In this document: piece by piece, positions 1 through 7,765 of the stretch | Numbering within the stretch: position 1 is the stretch's first letter | Layout of the letters: each line of letters opens with the position of its first letter | NCBI GenBank assembly: GCA_024275635.1 | Contig: JAJRYT010000225.1 | Coordinates: forward strand, 1 to 35,166 | DNA: 35,166 nucleotides | Reading direction: 5' to 3' | From: Chloroflexota bacterium | GTDB lineage: Bacteria; Chloroflexota; Anaerolineae; Promineifilales; Promineifilaceae | Made by a program: the position numbers and the translations under genes | Notes under the pieces: generated by a model | What the model saw: the letters and a program-made list of their open reading frames with translations, nothing else | Told to the model about the DNA's origin: nothing | Databases searched by the model: none

Positions 1-26
1 CACATCACAATGATATGACCCTTTTG

Positions 27-100
27 TCGGGGTGACCGGACTTGAACCGATGGCCTCGCCGACCCGAACGGCGCGCTCTACCAAGCTGAGCTACACCCCG
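27..100 (-). tRNA. tRNA-Pro (anticodon CGG)
   Basis: Read on the minus strand this folds into a complete cloverleaf. The 7-bp acceptor stem is CGGGGTG with CACCCCG. The D arm has GCTC/GAGC stems. The anticodon arm is CGCCG/CGGCG with loop TTCGGGT, placing CGG at positions 34-36. The T arm is ATCGG/CCGGT with loop TTCAAGT. The discriminator base is A and the CCA end is not encoded. It reads the proline codon CCG. A degenerate copy with the same anticodon arm lies about 80 bp upstream. Confidence 0.95.
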
Positions 101-142
101 TAGTACTACAACAATTATTTATTTACAAGAGCAAAATCGCGG

Positions 143-168
143 AAAACACAATGGGTGTATTGTGTTTT
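143..168 (-). terminator. Hairpin just 3' of the tRNA remnant
   Basis: A perfect 10-bp inverted repeat, AAAACACAAT and ATTGTGTTTT, has a 6-base loop. It lies a few bases downstream of the tRNA remnant on the minus strand, and the stem ends in four T residues. It could be the relic terminator of the broken tRNA gene. The stem is AT-rich and no separate T tract follows, so this is tentative. Confidence 0.4.
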
Positions 169-171
169 GAG

Positions 172-228
172 GTTCCACGACCTCGCCGACCCGAACGGCG
201 CGCGCTAGCCAAACTGCGCCATGCCCCG
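172..228 (-). pseudogene. 3'-truncated tRNA-Pro(CGG) remnant
   Basis: The minus strand starts like a tRNA: acceptor half CGGGGCA, D arm GCGC/GCGC, then the same anticodon arm as the tRNA at 27-100, with loop TTCGGGT. The shared block is 23 identical bases (54-76 and 181-203). After the variable region the expected T arm and the 3' acceptor half TGCCCCG are missing and replaced by AT-rich sequence. The acceptor and D arms differ from those of the intact gene, so this looks like a former second proline tRNA rather than a recent duplicate. It is probably non-functional. Confidence 0.8.
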
Positions 229-360
229 AACAGGGTTGAATTATAAAGCAAGTAGGCGGGTTTGCAAGTCGGCAAGGCCGCAAATCTACAAGACGGCGAG
301 TTTGCATGTTGCCGGTTTTTGCTTTCGCCTTCTTTCTTATCATATGGGTGTGTTTCATTT

Positions 361-402
361 ACTTTATGAAACTGTAAATCAATACTTTATGAACCCGTAA
401 AT
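361..402. repeat. Imperfect 19-bp direct repeat, 23-bp period
   Basis: ACTTTATGAAACTGTAAAT (361-379) is followed by ACTTTATGAACCCGTAAAT (384-402). They match at 17 of 19 positions with a start-to-start distance of 23 bp. It lies between the tRNA remnant and the kinase gene. It could be a pair of protein-binding sites or a simple local duplication. Confidence 0.6.
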
Positions 403-419
403 AAATGGCTGCCCTTCCT

Positions 420-467
420 GCGCAGGCAGGAATCCACTCCTGTACAAGCATGGATTCCCGCCTTCGC
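420..467. repeat. Small inverted-repeat intergenic element
   Basis: Two 17-base arms (420-436 and 451-467) are inverted copies matching at 15 of 17 positions. The innermost 8 bp, GGAATCCA/TGGATTCC, are perfect around a 14-base loop. The sequence resembles the mobile palindromic units often scattered between bacterial genes. There is no coding content. Confidence 0.6.
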
Positions 468-693
468 TAATGACATAACACAGCGTTTTAAGCAGATGAA
501 ACACACTCTTATCTTATACCGCTGGCTAACTTGCCCACGGGCATTTTTGCCCACTGGCGTACCTATTTCCTATCTATTTACTGCAACATTGACCTTATTT
601 TTGTATACTATGCCCTAGACAACTTTCCCCACAGCCCATCAAGATGCAGGAAATTGGTTACAGTTACTTTCGGCATCAAGCAGGAGATTCCTC

Positions 694-2745
694 ATGGAAG
701 ATTTAACAGGAAAGCAGCTTGGCCCGTACCAGATCGTATCCTCACTGGGCGAAGGCGGCATGGCGGCCGTGTACAAAGCGTACCAACCTAACATGGATCG
801 GTATGTGGCGTTGAAGGTGCTGCCGCGTCATTTCGCCAATGATCCGGAGTTTATCGGCCGTTTCTCCCAGGAAGCCAAAGTTATTGCCAATTTACAGCAT
901 CCCCACATCCTACCCGTCCATGATTTTGGCGAAGCGGACGGCTACACCTACCTGACGATGCGTTTTATTAAAGGCGGCACGCTGGCCGATTGGCTCAAAG
1001 ATAACGGCCCGCTCTCGCTGGAAAAGATTCGCAACGTCATGACGCAGGTGGGCGGGGCGCTGGATTATGCCCACGCCCAGGGGGTCATTCATCGGGACAT
1101 TAAGCCCAGCAATATCCTGGTGGATCGCTGGGACAACTGCCTGCTGACCGATTTTGGCCTGGCGAAAATAACGGCCGATACAGCCCACCTGACACAAACA
1201 GGCGGTATCTTGGGCACGCCCGCCTACATGTCGCCGGAGCAGGGATTGGGGCAGAAGATTGACGGCCGTTCCGACATTTACTCCTTAGGCGTGGTGTTAT
1301 ACCAGATGGCGATTGGCCGCCTGCCCTACCAGGCCGAAACGCCGATGGCCGTCGTCATCAAACATATTCACGATCCCCTGCCGCCGCCCAGCCGGTACAA
1401 ACCAGACATCCCCGAAGCGTTGGAACGGGTCATCCTCAAATCATTGGCTAAAAATCCAGAAGACCGGTTCGCCACGGCCGGGGAGATGGTGAAGGCGCTG
1501 CGCAGCGCGACGGAACTGCCGACGCTGGCCCAGGCCGCCGCTCCATCCTTGCCGGAACCGGCGGCTGAAGCGGCAACTGTGGTCAGAGAAACGGCCGTGT
1601 CCCCGCCGCCCCCAGCCGCCCCGCCAACCCCTGAACTAGTTGTGGAACCACCCCCAACACGGCGGAAGAAACGGCCGTACCGCGCCATCGCCCTCGGTTT
1701 AGTCGGCCTCATCCTCATCGTCATCCTGGGCCTCATCATCGCCAACGGCGCCGACAGCGGGAACGGTTCCGGCGAGTTCCAAGATGTGACTTCGGTCGAA
1801 GATTTGTTGACCATTGCCGATGGCGCTTACGCGGCCGATGATGTGGAACAGGCATTGGCGGCGCTGGATCGGGCGGTTGAATTGGAACCCGACAACGCCG
1901 ACCTCTACTGCCAGCGCGGCTATGCGTGGCGCGACCTGACTGACTTTGAGGACTCCCTGGCCGATTTTGCCGAATGTCGCCGTCTGGCGCAAGAACAGCA
2001 GCGACCTGATTTGCAATCAGAGGCCGCCGGCGAAAGCGTCATGACCCAGGTGGCGCAAGCGATGACGGAAACAGACGACACGGCCGTCGCCCTGGACATA
2101 TTCAACGCGGCCCTACAGGAGCCAGATATGCCCCCCTGGCTCATCTGCGAGCGCGGCGAATACAACGCCTGGTACAACAACCCGGACGCCATCGCCGATT
2201 TCGAAATATGTCGCGACAAAAACCAGGGCGACGACTACTGGCCCTGGCGCGCCGACTCCGTCATCAATATGCTCAGTGGCTACGACGCCCTCGACCAGGA
2301 AGATTACCCCCGCGCCGTTGAACATTTCTCCCGCTGGGCCGAACTCAACCCCGACGATCCCTGGGCTTTCTGCGCCCTCGGCGCCGCCCACGCCGCCCTG
2401 GATGAATTCCAACCGGCGCTGGATAATTACACCCAATGCCGCGACCGGGCCGGGGACGACGACGATTTGCAACTCAGCGCCGAAAGCGGCGCCTGGTATG
2501 CGCAGGGGCGTATGGCCGATTCAGATGGCATGATAGAGCAGGCCGTCGAATTTTATAGTCAGGCAATTGAACTGACCCCTGATGAAAACGGATGGCTCTT
2601 TTGTGAACGCGGCCAATCATACCAGGATTTAGGCCGCCTTGATGAAGCTCGCAGCGATTATGAGTCCTGTTCAGAATCCGACGATCCCGGCACACGCGAT
2701 TGGGCCGAAGAACTGCTCCACTCCCTGGAATCACCTGAATCTTGA
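694..2745 (+). CDS. Membrane-anchored Ser/Thr protein kinase with TPR sensor domain
   Basis: A Hanks-type (PknB-like) kinase of 683 residues. The kinase domain spans about 12-270. The glycine-rich loop is GEGGMAAVYKA (19-29), the ATP-binding lysine is K41 with partner glutamate E60, the catalytic loop is HRDIKPSN (133-140), the metal-binding DFG is at 153-155 and SPEQ stands in for the APE motif, so all catalytic residues are present. A Pro/Ala-rich linker leads to one membrane helix (about 330-351). The rest is a chain of TPR-like repeats predicted to be extracytoplasmic. Four repeats carry a cysteine in a similar W/L-x-x-C-x-x-G setting (for example C406), which is unusual. The start is set by AGGAG upstream of the ATG. 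The aconitase X gene starts 2 bp after the stop, so the genes are probably co-transcribed. The substrate is unknown. Confidence 0.93.
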   Translation: MEDLTGKQLGPYQIVSSLGEGGMAAVYKAYQPNMDRYVALKVLPRHFANDPEFIGRFSQEAKVIANLQHPHILPVHDFGEADGYTYLTMRFIKGGTLADWLKDNGPLSLEKIRNVMTQVGGALDYAHAQGVIHRDIKPSNILVDRWDNCLLTDFGLAKITADTAHLTQTGGILGTPAYMSPEQGLGQKIDGRSDIYSLGVVLYQMAIGRLPYQAETPMAVVIKHIHDPLPPPSRYKPDIPEALERVILKSLAKNPEDRFATAGEMVKALRSATELPTLAQAAAPSLPEPAAEAATVVRETAVSPPPPAAPPTPELVVEPPPTRRKKRPYRAIALGLVGLILIVILGLIIANGADSGNGSGEFQDVTSVEDLLTIADGAYAADDVEQALAALDRAVELEPDNADLYCQRGYAWRDLTDFEDSLADFAECRRLAQEQQRPDLQSEAAGESVMTQVAQAMTETDDTAVALDIFNAALQEPDMPPWLICERGEYNAWYNNPDAIADFEICRDKNQGDDYWPWRADSVINMLSGYDALDQEDYPRAVEHFSRWAELNPDDPWAFCALGAAHAALDEFQPALDNYTQCRDRAGDDDDLQLSAESGAWYAQGRMADSDGMIEQAVEFYSQAIELTPDENGWLFCERGQSYQDLGRLDEARSDYESCSESDDPGTRDWAEELLHSLESPES

Positions 2746-2747
2746 AC

Positions 2748-4013
2748 ATGGAACTCTCCCCCCGCGATCAAGTCATGCTCAACGGCGAGCTTGGCGCCGC
2801 CGCGCAAATGGCGCTGCGTATTCTGACCACGATGTCCCGAGTGTACGGCGCGCCCCGCTTGTTGGACATCGAATCAGCGCACATTGACGGCTGCCTCTAT
2901 CATGGCTTTTCCGGGCTGGAATTTGCCCGTAAGCTGCTGAACGGCGGCGCGCGCGTCGTTGTTCCCACCACGCTCAACGTGGGCGCGGTGGATTTGCTGC
3001 ATCCGGAATACTTTCGCGGTTCAGAGGAAAACGGCCGTTACGCCCAGGAACTGATGCAAACCTACGTCAAAATGGGCTGCCAACCCATCTTCACCTGCGC
3101 CCCCTACCAATCCGCCCAACGCCCCGCCTTCGGAACCCAAATCGCCTGGGCCGAGAGCAACGCCATCGTGTTCGCCAATTCCGTCCTGGGCGCGCGCACC
3201 AACCGCTACGGCGACTTCATAGACATCTGCGCCGCCATCACCGGGCGCGCTCCAGCGGTGGGCTTGCATCTCGCCGAAAATCGGCGCGGCCAACTGTTGT
3301 ACCAGTTAGCGAACATCCCGGAACGATTGCTGCATGAGGATGTGTTATATCCGGTTTTGGGCTATTTGATTGGCGAGCGCAGCGGCTCCAAAATTCCGGT
3401 CATTGAGGGCTTGCCGCCTACGACTACAGAAGATCAACTCAAAGCGCTGGGGGCGGCGGCGGCGGCGTCCGGCGCAGTGGCTTTGTTCCATGCCATCGGC
3501 GTGACCCCGGAAGCGGCAACCTTTGCCGACGCTTTCCAAAATCAAGAACCGGAGCAGATCATCCCGGTTACGCTGGCCGACTTGCGGGCGACGCTGGGCA
3601 AACTGGGTACAGCGCCGGACGGAAAGGTTGATGTGGTGGCACTGGGCAGTCCCCATTTTTCACTGGCCGAGTTTGCCCAATTGATGCCCTTGTTGGCGCA
3701 GTTTCCGCCCCATCCCGACGTGGAATTTTCAGTAGCGACGCAGCGGCTGGTTCTGGCGGAACTAGAAGAGCGGGGCTGGCTGGAACAGCTCCAGGCGGCC
3801 CATGTACAGGTCATTGTGGATACTTGTGTTGTCGTCACGCCGATTGTTAAAGCGCAAAAAGGGGTTTTGATGACCAATTCGGGCAAGTATGCCTATTATT
3901 CGCCGGGGAATATCGGCTTGCAGTCGGTTTTTGGCAGTTTGGAAGAGTGTGTTCGGTCAGGGGCGCAGGGGCGTGTGTGGCGGGACGACGGGGTGTGGAT
4001 GGTTGATGATTAG
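2748..4013 (+). CDS. Aconitase X catalytic (large) subunit
   Basis: 421 residues, matching the AcnX catalytic-domain family (formerly DUF521). Recognisable family features include the IFTCAPYQ segment, the VDTCVVVTPI cysteine segment near the C terminus, and MTNSGKYAYYSPG close to the end. These cysteines probably hold an iron-sulfur cluster. Known members act as cis-3-hydroxy-L-proline dehydratase (bacteria) or as phosphomevalonate dehydratase in the archaeal-type mevalonate route, and the sequence alone does not decide between them. The swivel subunit is encoded next (4083), so this is the two-subunit form. An in-frame TTG at 2742 overlaps the kinase stop, but the ATG at 2748 gives the more normal N terminus. 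The last codons and the stop lie inside a heptamer repeat (4002-4036). Confidence 0.9.
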   Translation: MELSPRDQVMLNGELGAAAQMALRILTTMSRVYGAPRLLDIESAHIDGCLYHGFSGLEFARKLLNGGARVVVPTTLNVGAVDLLHPEYFRGSEENGRYAQELMQTYVKMGCQPIFTCAPYQSAQRPAFGTQIAWAESNAIVFANSVLGARTNRYGDFIDICAAITGRAPAVGLHLAENRRGQLLYQLANIPERLLHEDVLYPVLGYLIGERSGSKIPVIEGLPPTTTEDQLKALGAAAAASGAVALFHAIGVTPEAATFADAFQNQEPEQIIPVTLADLRATLGKLGTAPDGKVDVVALGSPHFSLAEFAQLMPLLAQFPPHPDVEFSVATQRLVLAELEERGWLEQLQAAHVQVIVDTCVVVTPIVKAQKGVLMTNSGKYAYYSPGNIGLQSVFGSLEECVRSGAQGRVWRDDGVWMVDD

Positions 4014-4079
4014 TGATTGATGATTGATGATTATTACTCGACGCCATCCTTAATCTTCAATCTTCAATTTTCAATCTTT
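4002..4079 (+). repeat. Two short heptamer arrays across the acnX large/small junction
   Basis: The first array reads GTTGATG, ATTAGTG, ATTGATG, ATTGATG, ATTATTA (4002-4036) and contains the stop codon of the large-subunit gene. The second reads AATCTTC, AATCTTC, AATTTTC, AATCTTT (4052-4079) and ends three bases before the ATG of the small-subunit gene. Both keep an exact 7-bp period. No Shine-Dalgarno sequence is visible, because the array occupies its place. Confidence 0.8.
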
Positions 4080-4082
4080 CAA

Positions 4083-4502
4083 ATGACTATGAAACAATTT
4101 CAAGCGCGTATTTTAGCTGGCGGCCGGGCTTCCGGCCCGGCGCTGGTTTTGCCGGAAGCGTTGAGCTTATGGGGCGGGCTGGACCCGGAAACGGGGGAGA
4201 TTATTGACCGCCGTCACCCCAATTCGGGCGACAATGTGGCGGGCAAAGCGCTGGTTTTGCCGCTGGGGCGCGGTTCCAGCAGCGCCAGCAGTATTTTGCT
4301 GGAAGCGGTGCGGCAAGGGACGGCGCCGGCGGCTATCATTCTGGCGGAGACGGACGCGATTTTGGCGCTGGGGGCGGCTGTGGCCCGCGAGATGTATGAT
4401 CAAGCGCCGCCGGTGGTAGTGGTGGACACGGCCGTTTACCAACAACTCCGCACCGGCCAAACCGTCACAATTAACGAAGATGGGTTAATCAGTTTTCAAT
4501 GA
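4083..4502 (+). CDS. Aconitase X swivel (small) subunit
   Basis: 139 residues from the ATG at 4083; an ATG at 4089 is equally possible. It matches the AcnX swivel-domain family (formerly DUF126). Typical features are the ILAGGRASGPALV start, the GGLDPETGEIIDRRHPNSG segment and the LPLGRGSSSASSILLEA loop, which in the family helps to form the active site. It should pair with the catalytic subunit encoded at 2748-4013 to make the complete dehydratase. An open frame continues upstream to 4017 but only through the heptamer repeat, so that extension is not taken as protein. The stop overlaps the methyltransferase start by ATGA at 4499-4502. Confidence 0.9.
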   Translation: MTMKQFQARILAGGRASGPALVLPEALSLWGGLDPETGEIIDRRHPNSGDNVAGKALVLPLGRGSSSASSILLEAVRQGTAPAAIILAETDAILALGAAVAREMYDQAPPVVVVDTAVYQQLRTGQTVTINEDGLISFQ

Positions 4503-5272
4503 TCAGTGAACAGAAGCGCATTATCCGCTTGGAACAAAGCGACTGCCTCACCTTTTTGCAATCGCTGCCCACCGACAGTGTGGATCTGATTGTGACTGAC
4601 CCGGCTTATTCGGGGATGAATGAGCGGTTGAAGTTGGGCAACGGCCGTATCGTCGGCCAATACAGCCAAAAAGGCACGCAAAACGGCAAATGGTTCCAGG
4701 AATTCCAGGACAGCGAGGCCAACTACCGCTTGTTTTTGGAACAATGCCGCCGCGTTCTTAACCCCGACACCGGCCACATCTACATCATGTTCGATTCTTA
4801 CTCGCTGTTGAGTTTAGGGCCGCTTATGCGCGACTACTTTGCCGTCAAAAACCTCATCACCTGGGACAAAATCAACATCGGCATGGGCCACTACTTCCGG
4901 CGGCGGCACGAATACATCATCTTCGCCACCAATGGCAACAACCGCAAACTGCGCCATCAAGGATTCCCCGATGTGTGGCGCTTCAAGCGTCTCCATCGCG
5001 CCCAATACGCCACTCAAAAGCCGGTTGAACTGTTCCAGGCAATGATTTTCGCCAGCGCTGAACCGGGCTTCATGGTCTGTGACCCGTTCATGGGCAGCGG
5101 CTCATCGGCGATCGCGGCTATTAAAAACGGTTGTCATTACCTGGGGTGTGATGTGGCGGGGACGGCCGTCTCCCTCGCCCAAACCCGCATCGCCGCCTAC
5201 AAAAAAACCGGGCAAGACCCCCTCCAACCCAAATCGGTCAGCCTCCCCGGCGAAAAGGTTTTTTGGGAGTAA
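4499..5272 (+). CDS. Solitary amino-group DNA methyltransferase (beta class)
   Basis: 257 residues. The catalytic motif DPAY (34-37, motif IV) precedes the S-adenosylmethionine-binding motif FMGSGS (197-202, motif I). This order marks the beta class of N6-adenine/N4-cytosine methyltransferases. The stretch between (about 38-190) should hold the target-recognition region. ATQKPVEL, a family signature, lies just before motif I. No restriction endonuclease or specificity subunit is nearby, so it is probably an orphan enzyme used for epigenetic marking or left from a lost restriction system. It starts inside the stop codon of the AcnX small subunit (ATGA), an odd partner for metabolic genes. The recognition sequence cannot be read from the protein. 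Confidence 0.88.
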   Translation: MISEQKRIIRLEQSDCLTFLQSLPTDSVDLIVTDPAYSGMNERLKLGNGRIVGQYSQKGTQNGKWFQEFQDSEANYRLFLEQCRRVLNPDTGHIYIMFDSYSLLSLGPLMRDYFAVKNLITWDKINIGMGHYFRRRHEYIIFATNGNNRKLRHQGFPDVWRFKRLHRAQYATQKPVELFQAMIFASAEPGFMVCDPFMGSGSSAIAAIKNGCHYLGCDVAGTAVSLAQTRIAAYKKTGQDPLQPKSVSLPGEKVFWE

Positions 5273-5385
5273 GACGCAGACAAGCATGGTACAATTGCGC
5301 TTTGCTGCTCGGCAGCGTGTATATTCACATTAGCGAGGGGAAAATCCTCTAACTCCGTCCTCTCGCTCTAGCTTTGGAGATAACA

Positions 5386-6393
5386 TTGAAACATTGGCGA
5401 TTATGGATCGGCGTGGCTGTCAGCGCCGTTTTTCTTTGGTGGGCGCTGCGCGGCCTGAATTTGAGCGCAGTTTGGGCGGACATGCGCGCCGCCAATTATT
5501 GGTGGCTGGTTCCCAGCGTGGCCGTCTACTTTTTGGCGGTCTGGGCGCGGACGTGGCGCTGGGATTACATGCTGCGCCCGCTCAAGCAGATTCCTCTGCG
5601 CCGCTTGTTCCCCGTCGTCGTCATCGGCTACATGGGCAACAACATTTACCCCTTCCGCGCCGGGGAACTGCTGCGCTCCTACGTCCTGCGCCAGCGCGAA
5701 GAGGTGTCCATGAGCGCCAGCCTGGCCACGGTCATTGTCGAGCGCGTTTTTGATGGGCTGGTGATGTTGATTTTCGTCTTTGCCGCACTGCCGTTTGCGC
5801 CCATCCCCAGCGAAAGTATTCAGTTTGTGGTCGTTACGGCCAGCATCGCCTTTTTCGGGGCGCTGGTTCTGTTTTTTGCGATTGCGGCCGTACCGCAGCG
5901 CATCCTGGCAATCACGGACTGGGTCACGATGCGCTTTGTGCCGGAGAAGTGGCGACGGCCGTTTATGGAATTTGCCGCCCGTTTCATGATTGGATTGGAA
6001 TCGCTGCGCAGTTTTCGCAACGTGTTGATGATCTTCTTGACCTCCGTCGTCATCTGGCTGTTGGAAACTGTCAAATATTGGTTCGTCATGCACGCCTTCG
6101 ATTTCCAGGTCAGCTTCTTTGCCTTGATGTTGATGAACGGCATCGTCAACCTGGCCACCACTCTGCCCTCCGCGCCCGGCTACATCGGCACCTTCGACGG
6201 GCCGGGTATCGCCGTGCTAACTCTGTACAAAGTCCCGGAATCCATCGCCTCTGCCTACACGTTGGTGCTGCACGCCGCGCTCTGGCTTCCCATCACGACG
6301 CTGGGTGCGTTCTACATGCTGCGCCAGGGATTAGGTTGGTCTGATTTTGGCCGGGCGGTGGAAGTAGCCGGAGCTGGGGAGGACGCGGCATGA
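5386..6393 (+). CDS. Flippase-like integral membrane protein (LPG synthase TM / UPF0104 family)
   Basis: About 335 residues with roughly eight hydrophobic segments and the family pattern: an early R-x-x-RWDYML segment, YMGNNIYPFRAGELLRSYVL in the first third, and the PSAPGYIGTFDGP loop near the C terminus. Members include the membrane part of lysylphosphatidylglycerol synthase and AglD-like proteins; many are thought to move or modify lipid-linked molecules. The start is probably the TTG at 5386, because GGAGA lies six to ten bases before it; an in-frame TTG at 5374 has no such site. The stop overlaps the next gene by ATGA (6390-6393), so it is co-translated with the FAD oxidoreductase. The substrate is unknown. 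Confidence 0.8.
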   Translation: MKHWRLWIGVAVSAVFLWWALRGLNLSAVWADMRAANYWWLVPSVAVYFLAVWARTWRWDYMLRPLKQIPLRRLFPVVVIGYMGNNIYPFRAGELLRSYVLRQREEVSMSASLATVIVERVFDGLVMLIFVFAALPFAPIPSESIQFVVVTASIAFFGALVLFFAIAAVPQRILAITDWVTMRFVPEKWRRPFMEFAARFMIGLESLRSFRNVLMIFLTSVVIWLLETVKYWFVMHAFDFQVSFFALMLMNGIVNLATTLPSAPGYIGTFDGPGIAVLTLYKVPESIASAYTLVLHAALWLPITTLGAFYMLRQGLGWSDFGRAVEVAGAGEDAA

Positions 6394-7703
6394 AAATCGG
6401 CATTGTGGGCGCGGGCATTGCCGGGCTGTCCGCGGCGTATGATTTGCTGGCCGCCGGGCATGAGGTGACGCTGTATGAGGCCAGCGCCCAAACTGGCGGG
6501 CTGGCCGCCGGTTTCCGCGATGAAAAGTGGGAGTGGCCGCTGGAGAAGTTCTACCATCATCTTTTCGCCACCGACAAGGCGATTATCGAGTTAGTCGAGG
6601 AGATTGGGATGCGCGACAAGCTGTTTTTTCCGCGTCCGACGACTTCGGTGATTTATGACGGCCGTATCGTTCCCTTTGATTCGCCCTGGCGCTGGATCAC
6701 GTTCCCCGGCTTCAACTTGCTGGATGTGGTCCGCTTTGGGCTGGTGAGCGCCTATCTGCGCTTTACCAAACCGTGGCGCAAGCTGGAACAGGTCACGGCC
6801 GATTCCTGGCTGCGGCGTTGGTACGGCCGTAAAATCTACCACATCACCTGGCGGCCCATGCTCATCGGCAAGTTTGGTCCCTACTACGACCAAGTGAACA
6901 TGGCCTGGATGTGGGCGCGGCTGCACGTGCGCACGCCCAGATTAGGCTATTTTGAGGGCGGATTTCAGGCGTTTGTGGATCGGTTAACGGCCGTTATCCG
7001 CGAACGCGGCGGCCAAATCAAACTCAACTGCCCGGTGCAAAAAATAGAACCAGAGACCGAAAACCGATTACGGATTACGGCCAACGGAACACGGAATACG
7101 GTAGACGCCTGCCTGGTCACAACCTCACCGGGACGGTTGGCAAAATTAGCGCCCGATTTACCGGCCGATTATTGGGGACAGCTTTTGGAACTCAAGCATA
7201 TGGGGGCGGTGGTGATGACGTTGGCTTTGCAACGGCCGTTCCTCCCCGACCATAACACCTACTGGCTCAATATCCCCGCTGCTTCAGCGGACAAAAGCCA
7301 AAATGCCGTCCCTTTCCTGGCCCTTGTCGAACACACCAACTACATCGACAAGAAACATTATGGCGGCGACCACATCATCTACTGCGGCGACTACGTCACG
7401 CCCGATCATCCCACCCTGCACATGAGCCAGGACGACTTGGAAGAACAGTTCATCGCCGCTTTGCGCCAATTCAACCCCGATTTTGAGCCAGACTGGGTGC
7501 GTAAAAGCTGGCTCTCCCGTGAGCAGTACGCCCAGCCTGTTCCTTTGCTCAACCATTCGCAAAACATCCCCGATTTGCGCACGCCGCTGCCCGGTTTATA
7601 CTTTGCCAGTATGAGCCAGGTTTACCCTTGGGATCGTGGCACGAACTACGCAGTGGAAATCGGTCGTCGGGTGGCCAAATTAATTTTAAGGGTTCGCTCG
7701 TAA
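6390..7703 (+). CDS. FAD-dependent amine oxidase/desaturase-like oxidoreductase
   Basis: 437 residues. The N terminus is a Rossmann fold for FAD: GAGIAG at 7-12, E30 at the end of the second strand, and the TGGLA loop (35-39). A C-terminal segment near GLYFASMSQVYPWDRGTNYA supplies the second FAD contact typical of the protoporphyrinogen oxidase/phytoene desaturase/UDP-galactopyranose mutase-like superfamily. Coupling to the flippase-like gene by ATGA, and the nucleotide-sugar dehydrogenase downstream, suggest a role in cell-envelope glycan or lipid-linked sugar chemistry; this is inference from context. Residues about 225-239 are encoded by six heptamer-spaced units (7064-7105), which may be an inserted surface loop. 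It is not a standard member of any one named enzyme family that I can recognise. Confidence 0.82.
   Translation: MKIGIVGAGIAGLSAAYDLLAAGHEVTLYEASAQTGGLAAGFRDEKWEWPLEKFYHHLFATDKAIIELVEEIGMRDKLFFPRPTTSVIYDGRIVPFDSPWRWITFPGFNLLDVVRFGLVSAYLRFTKPWRKLEQVTADSWLRRWYGRKIYHITWRPMLIGKFGPYYDQVNMAWMWARLHVRTPRLGYFEGGFQAFVDRLTAVIRERGGQIKLNCPVQKIEPETENRLRITANGTRNTVDACLVTTSPGRLAKLAPDLPADYWGQLLELKHMGAVVMTLALQRPFLPDHNTYWLNIPAASADKSQNAVPFLALVEHTNYIDKKHYGGDHIIYCGDYVTPDHPTLHMSQDDLEEQFIAALRQFNPDFEPDWVRKSWLSREQYAQPVPLLNHSQNIPDLRTPLPGLYFASMSQVYPWDRGTNYAVEIGRRVAKLILRVRS
7064..7105 (+). repeat. Heptamer-period array inside the FAD oxidoreductase gene
   Basis: Six consecutive 7-base units: CCGATTA, CGGATTA, CGGCCAA, CGGAACA, CGGAATA, CGGTAGA. 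Forty-two bases equals 14 codons, so the reading frame is preserved. The units are degenerate but keep the CGG start and the 7-bp spacing seen as a pattern elsewhere in the window. Confidence 0.65.
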
Positions 7704-7721
7704 ACAACTTTGTAGTTTGCT

Positions 7722-7765
7722 GTAATTGGTAACTGGTAATTGGGTAATTACCAGTTACCAATTAC
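7722..7765. terminator. Perfect 20-bp hairpin built from heptamers, 3' of the FAD oxidoreductase
   Basis: Arms 7722-7741 and 7746-7765 are exact reverse complements of 20 bases around a four-base GGGT loop. The left arm is GTAATTG, GTAACTG, GTAATT; the right arm mirrors it with CCAGTTA and CCAATTA units. More units follow to 7780. The hairpin starts 18 bp after the stop codon at 7703. No T run follows, so it may act as an mRNA 3'-end stabiliser or a weak terminator, or be only a repeat. Confidence 0.6.

Larger units (their letters stand above)
229..693. other. Non-coding region with two small repeats
   Basis: I see no credible gene here. The stretch holds an imperfect 19-bp direct repeat (361-379 and 384-402) and an inverted repeat (420-467), listed separately. 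The kinase gene that follows has a good ribosome binding site (AGGAG about 8 bases before its ATG at 694). A TATACT hexamer at 604-609 could be a -10 box, but no matching -35 lies at 16-18 bp, so no promoter is called. Confidence 0.5.

Noticed and set aside
172..228. Second functional proline tRNA
   Set aside because: The T arm and the 3' acceptor half are missing.
531..791. 86-codon open frame before the kinase
   Set aside because: It overlaps the kinase start in another frame and shows no recognisable protein features.
2742..2747. TTG start for the aconitase X large subunit overlapping the kinase stop
   Set aside because: It would add only two residues; the ATG at 2748 gives the better start.
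5401..6093. 230-codon open frame on the minus strand inside the flippase-like gene
   Set aside because: It lies entirely antisense to a recognised membrane protein and has a random-looking Gln/Asp/His-rich composition without any family motif.
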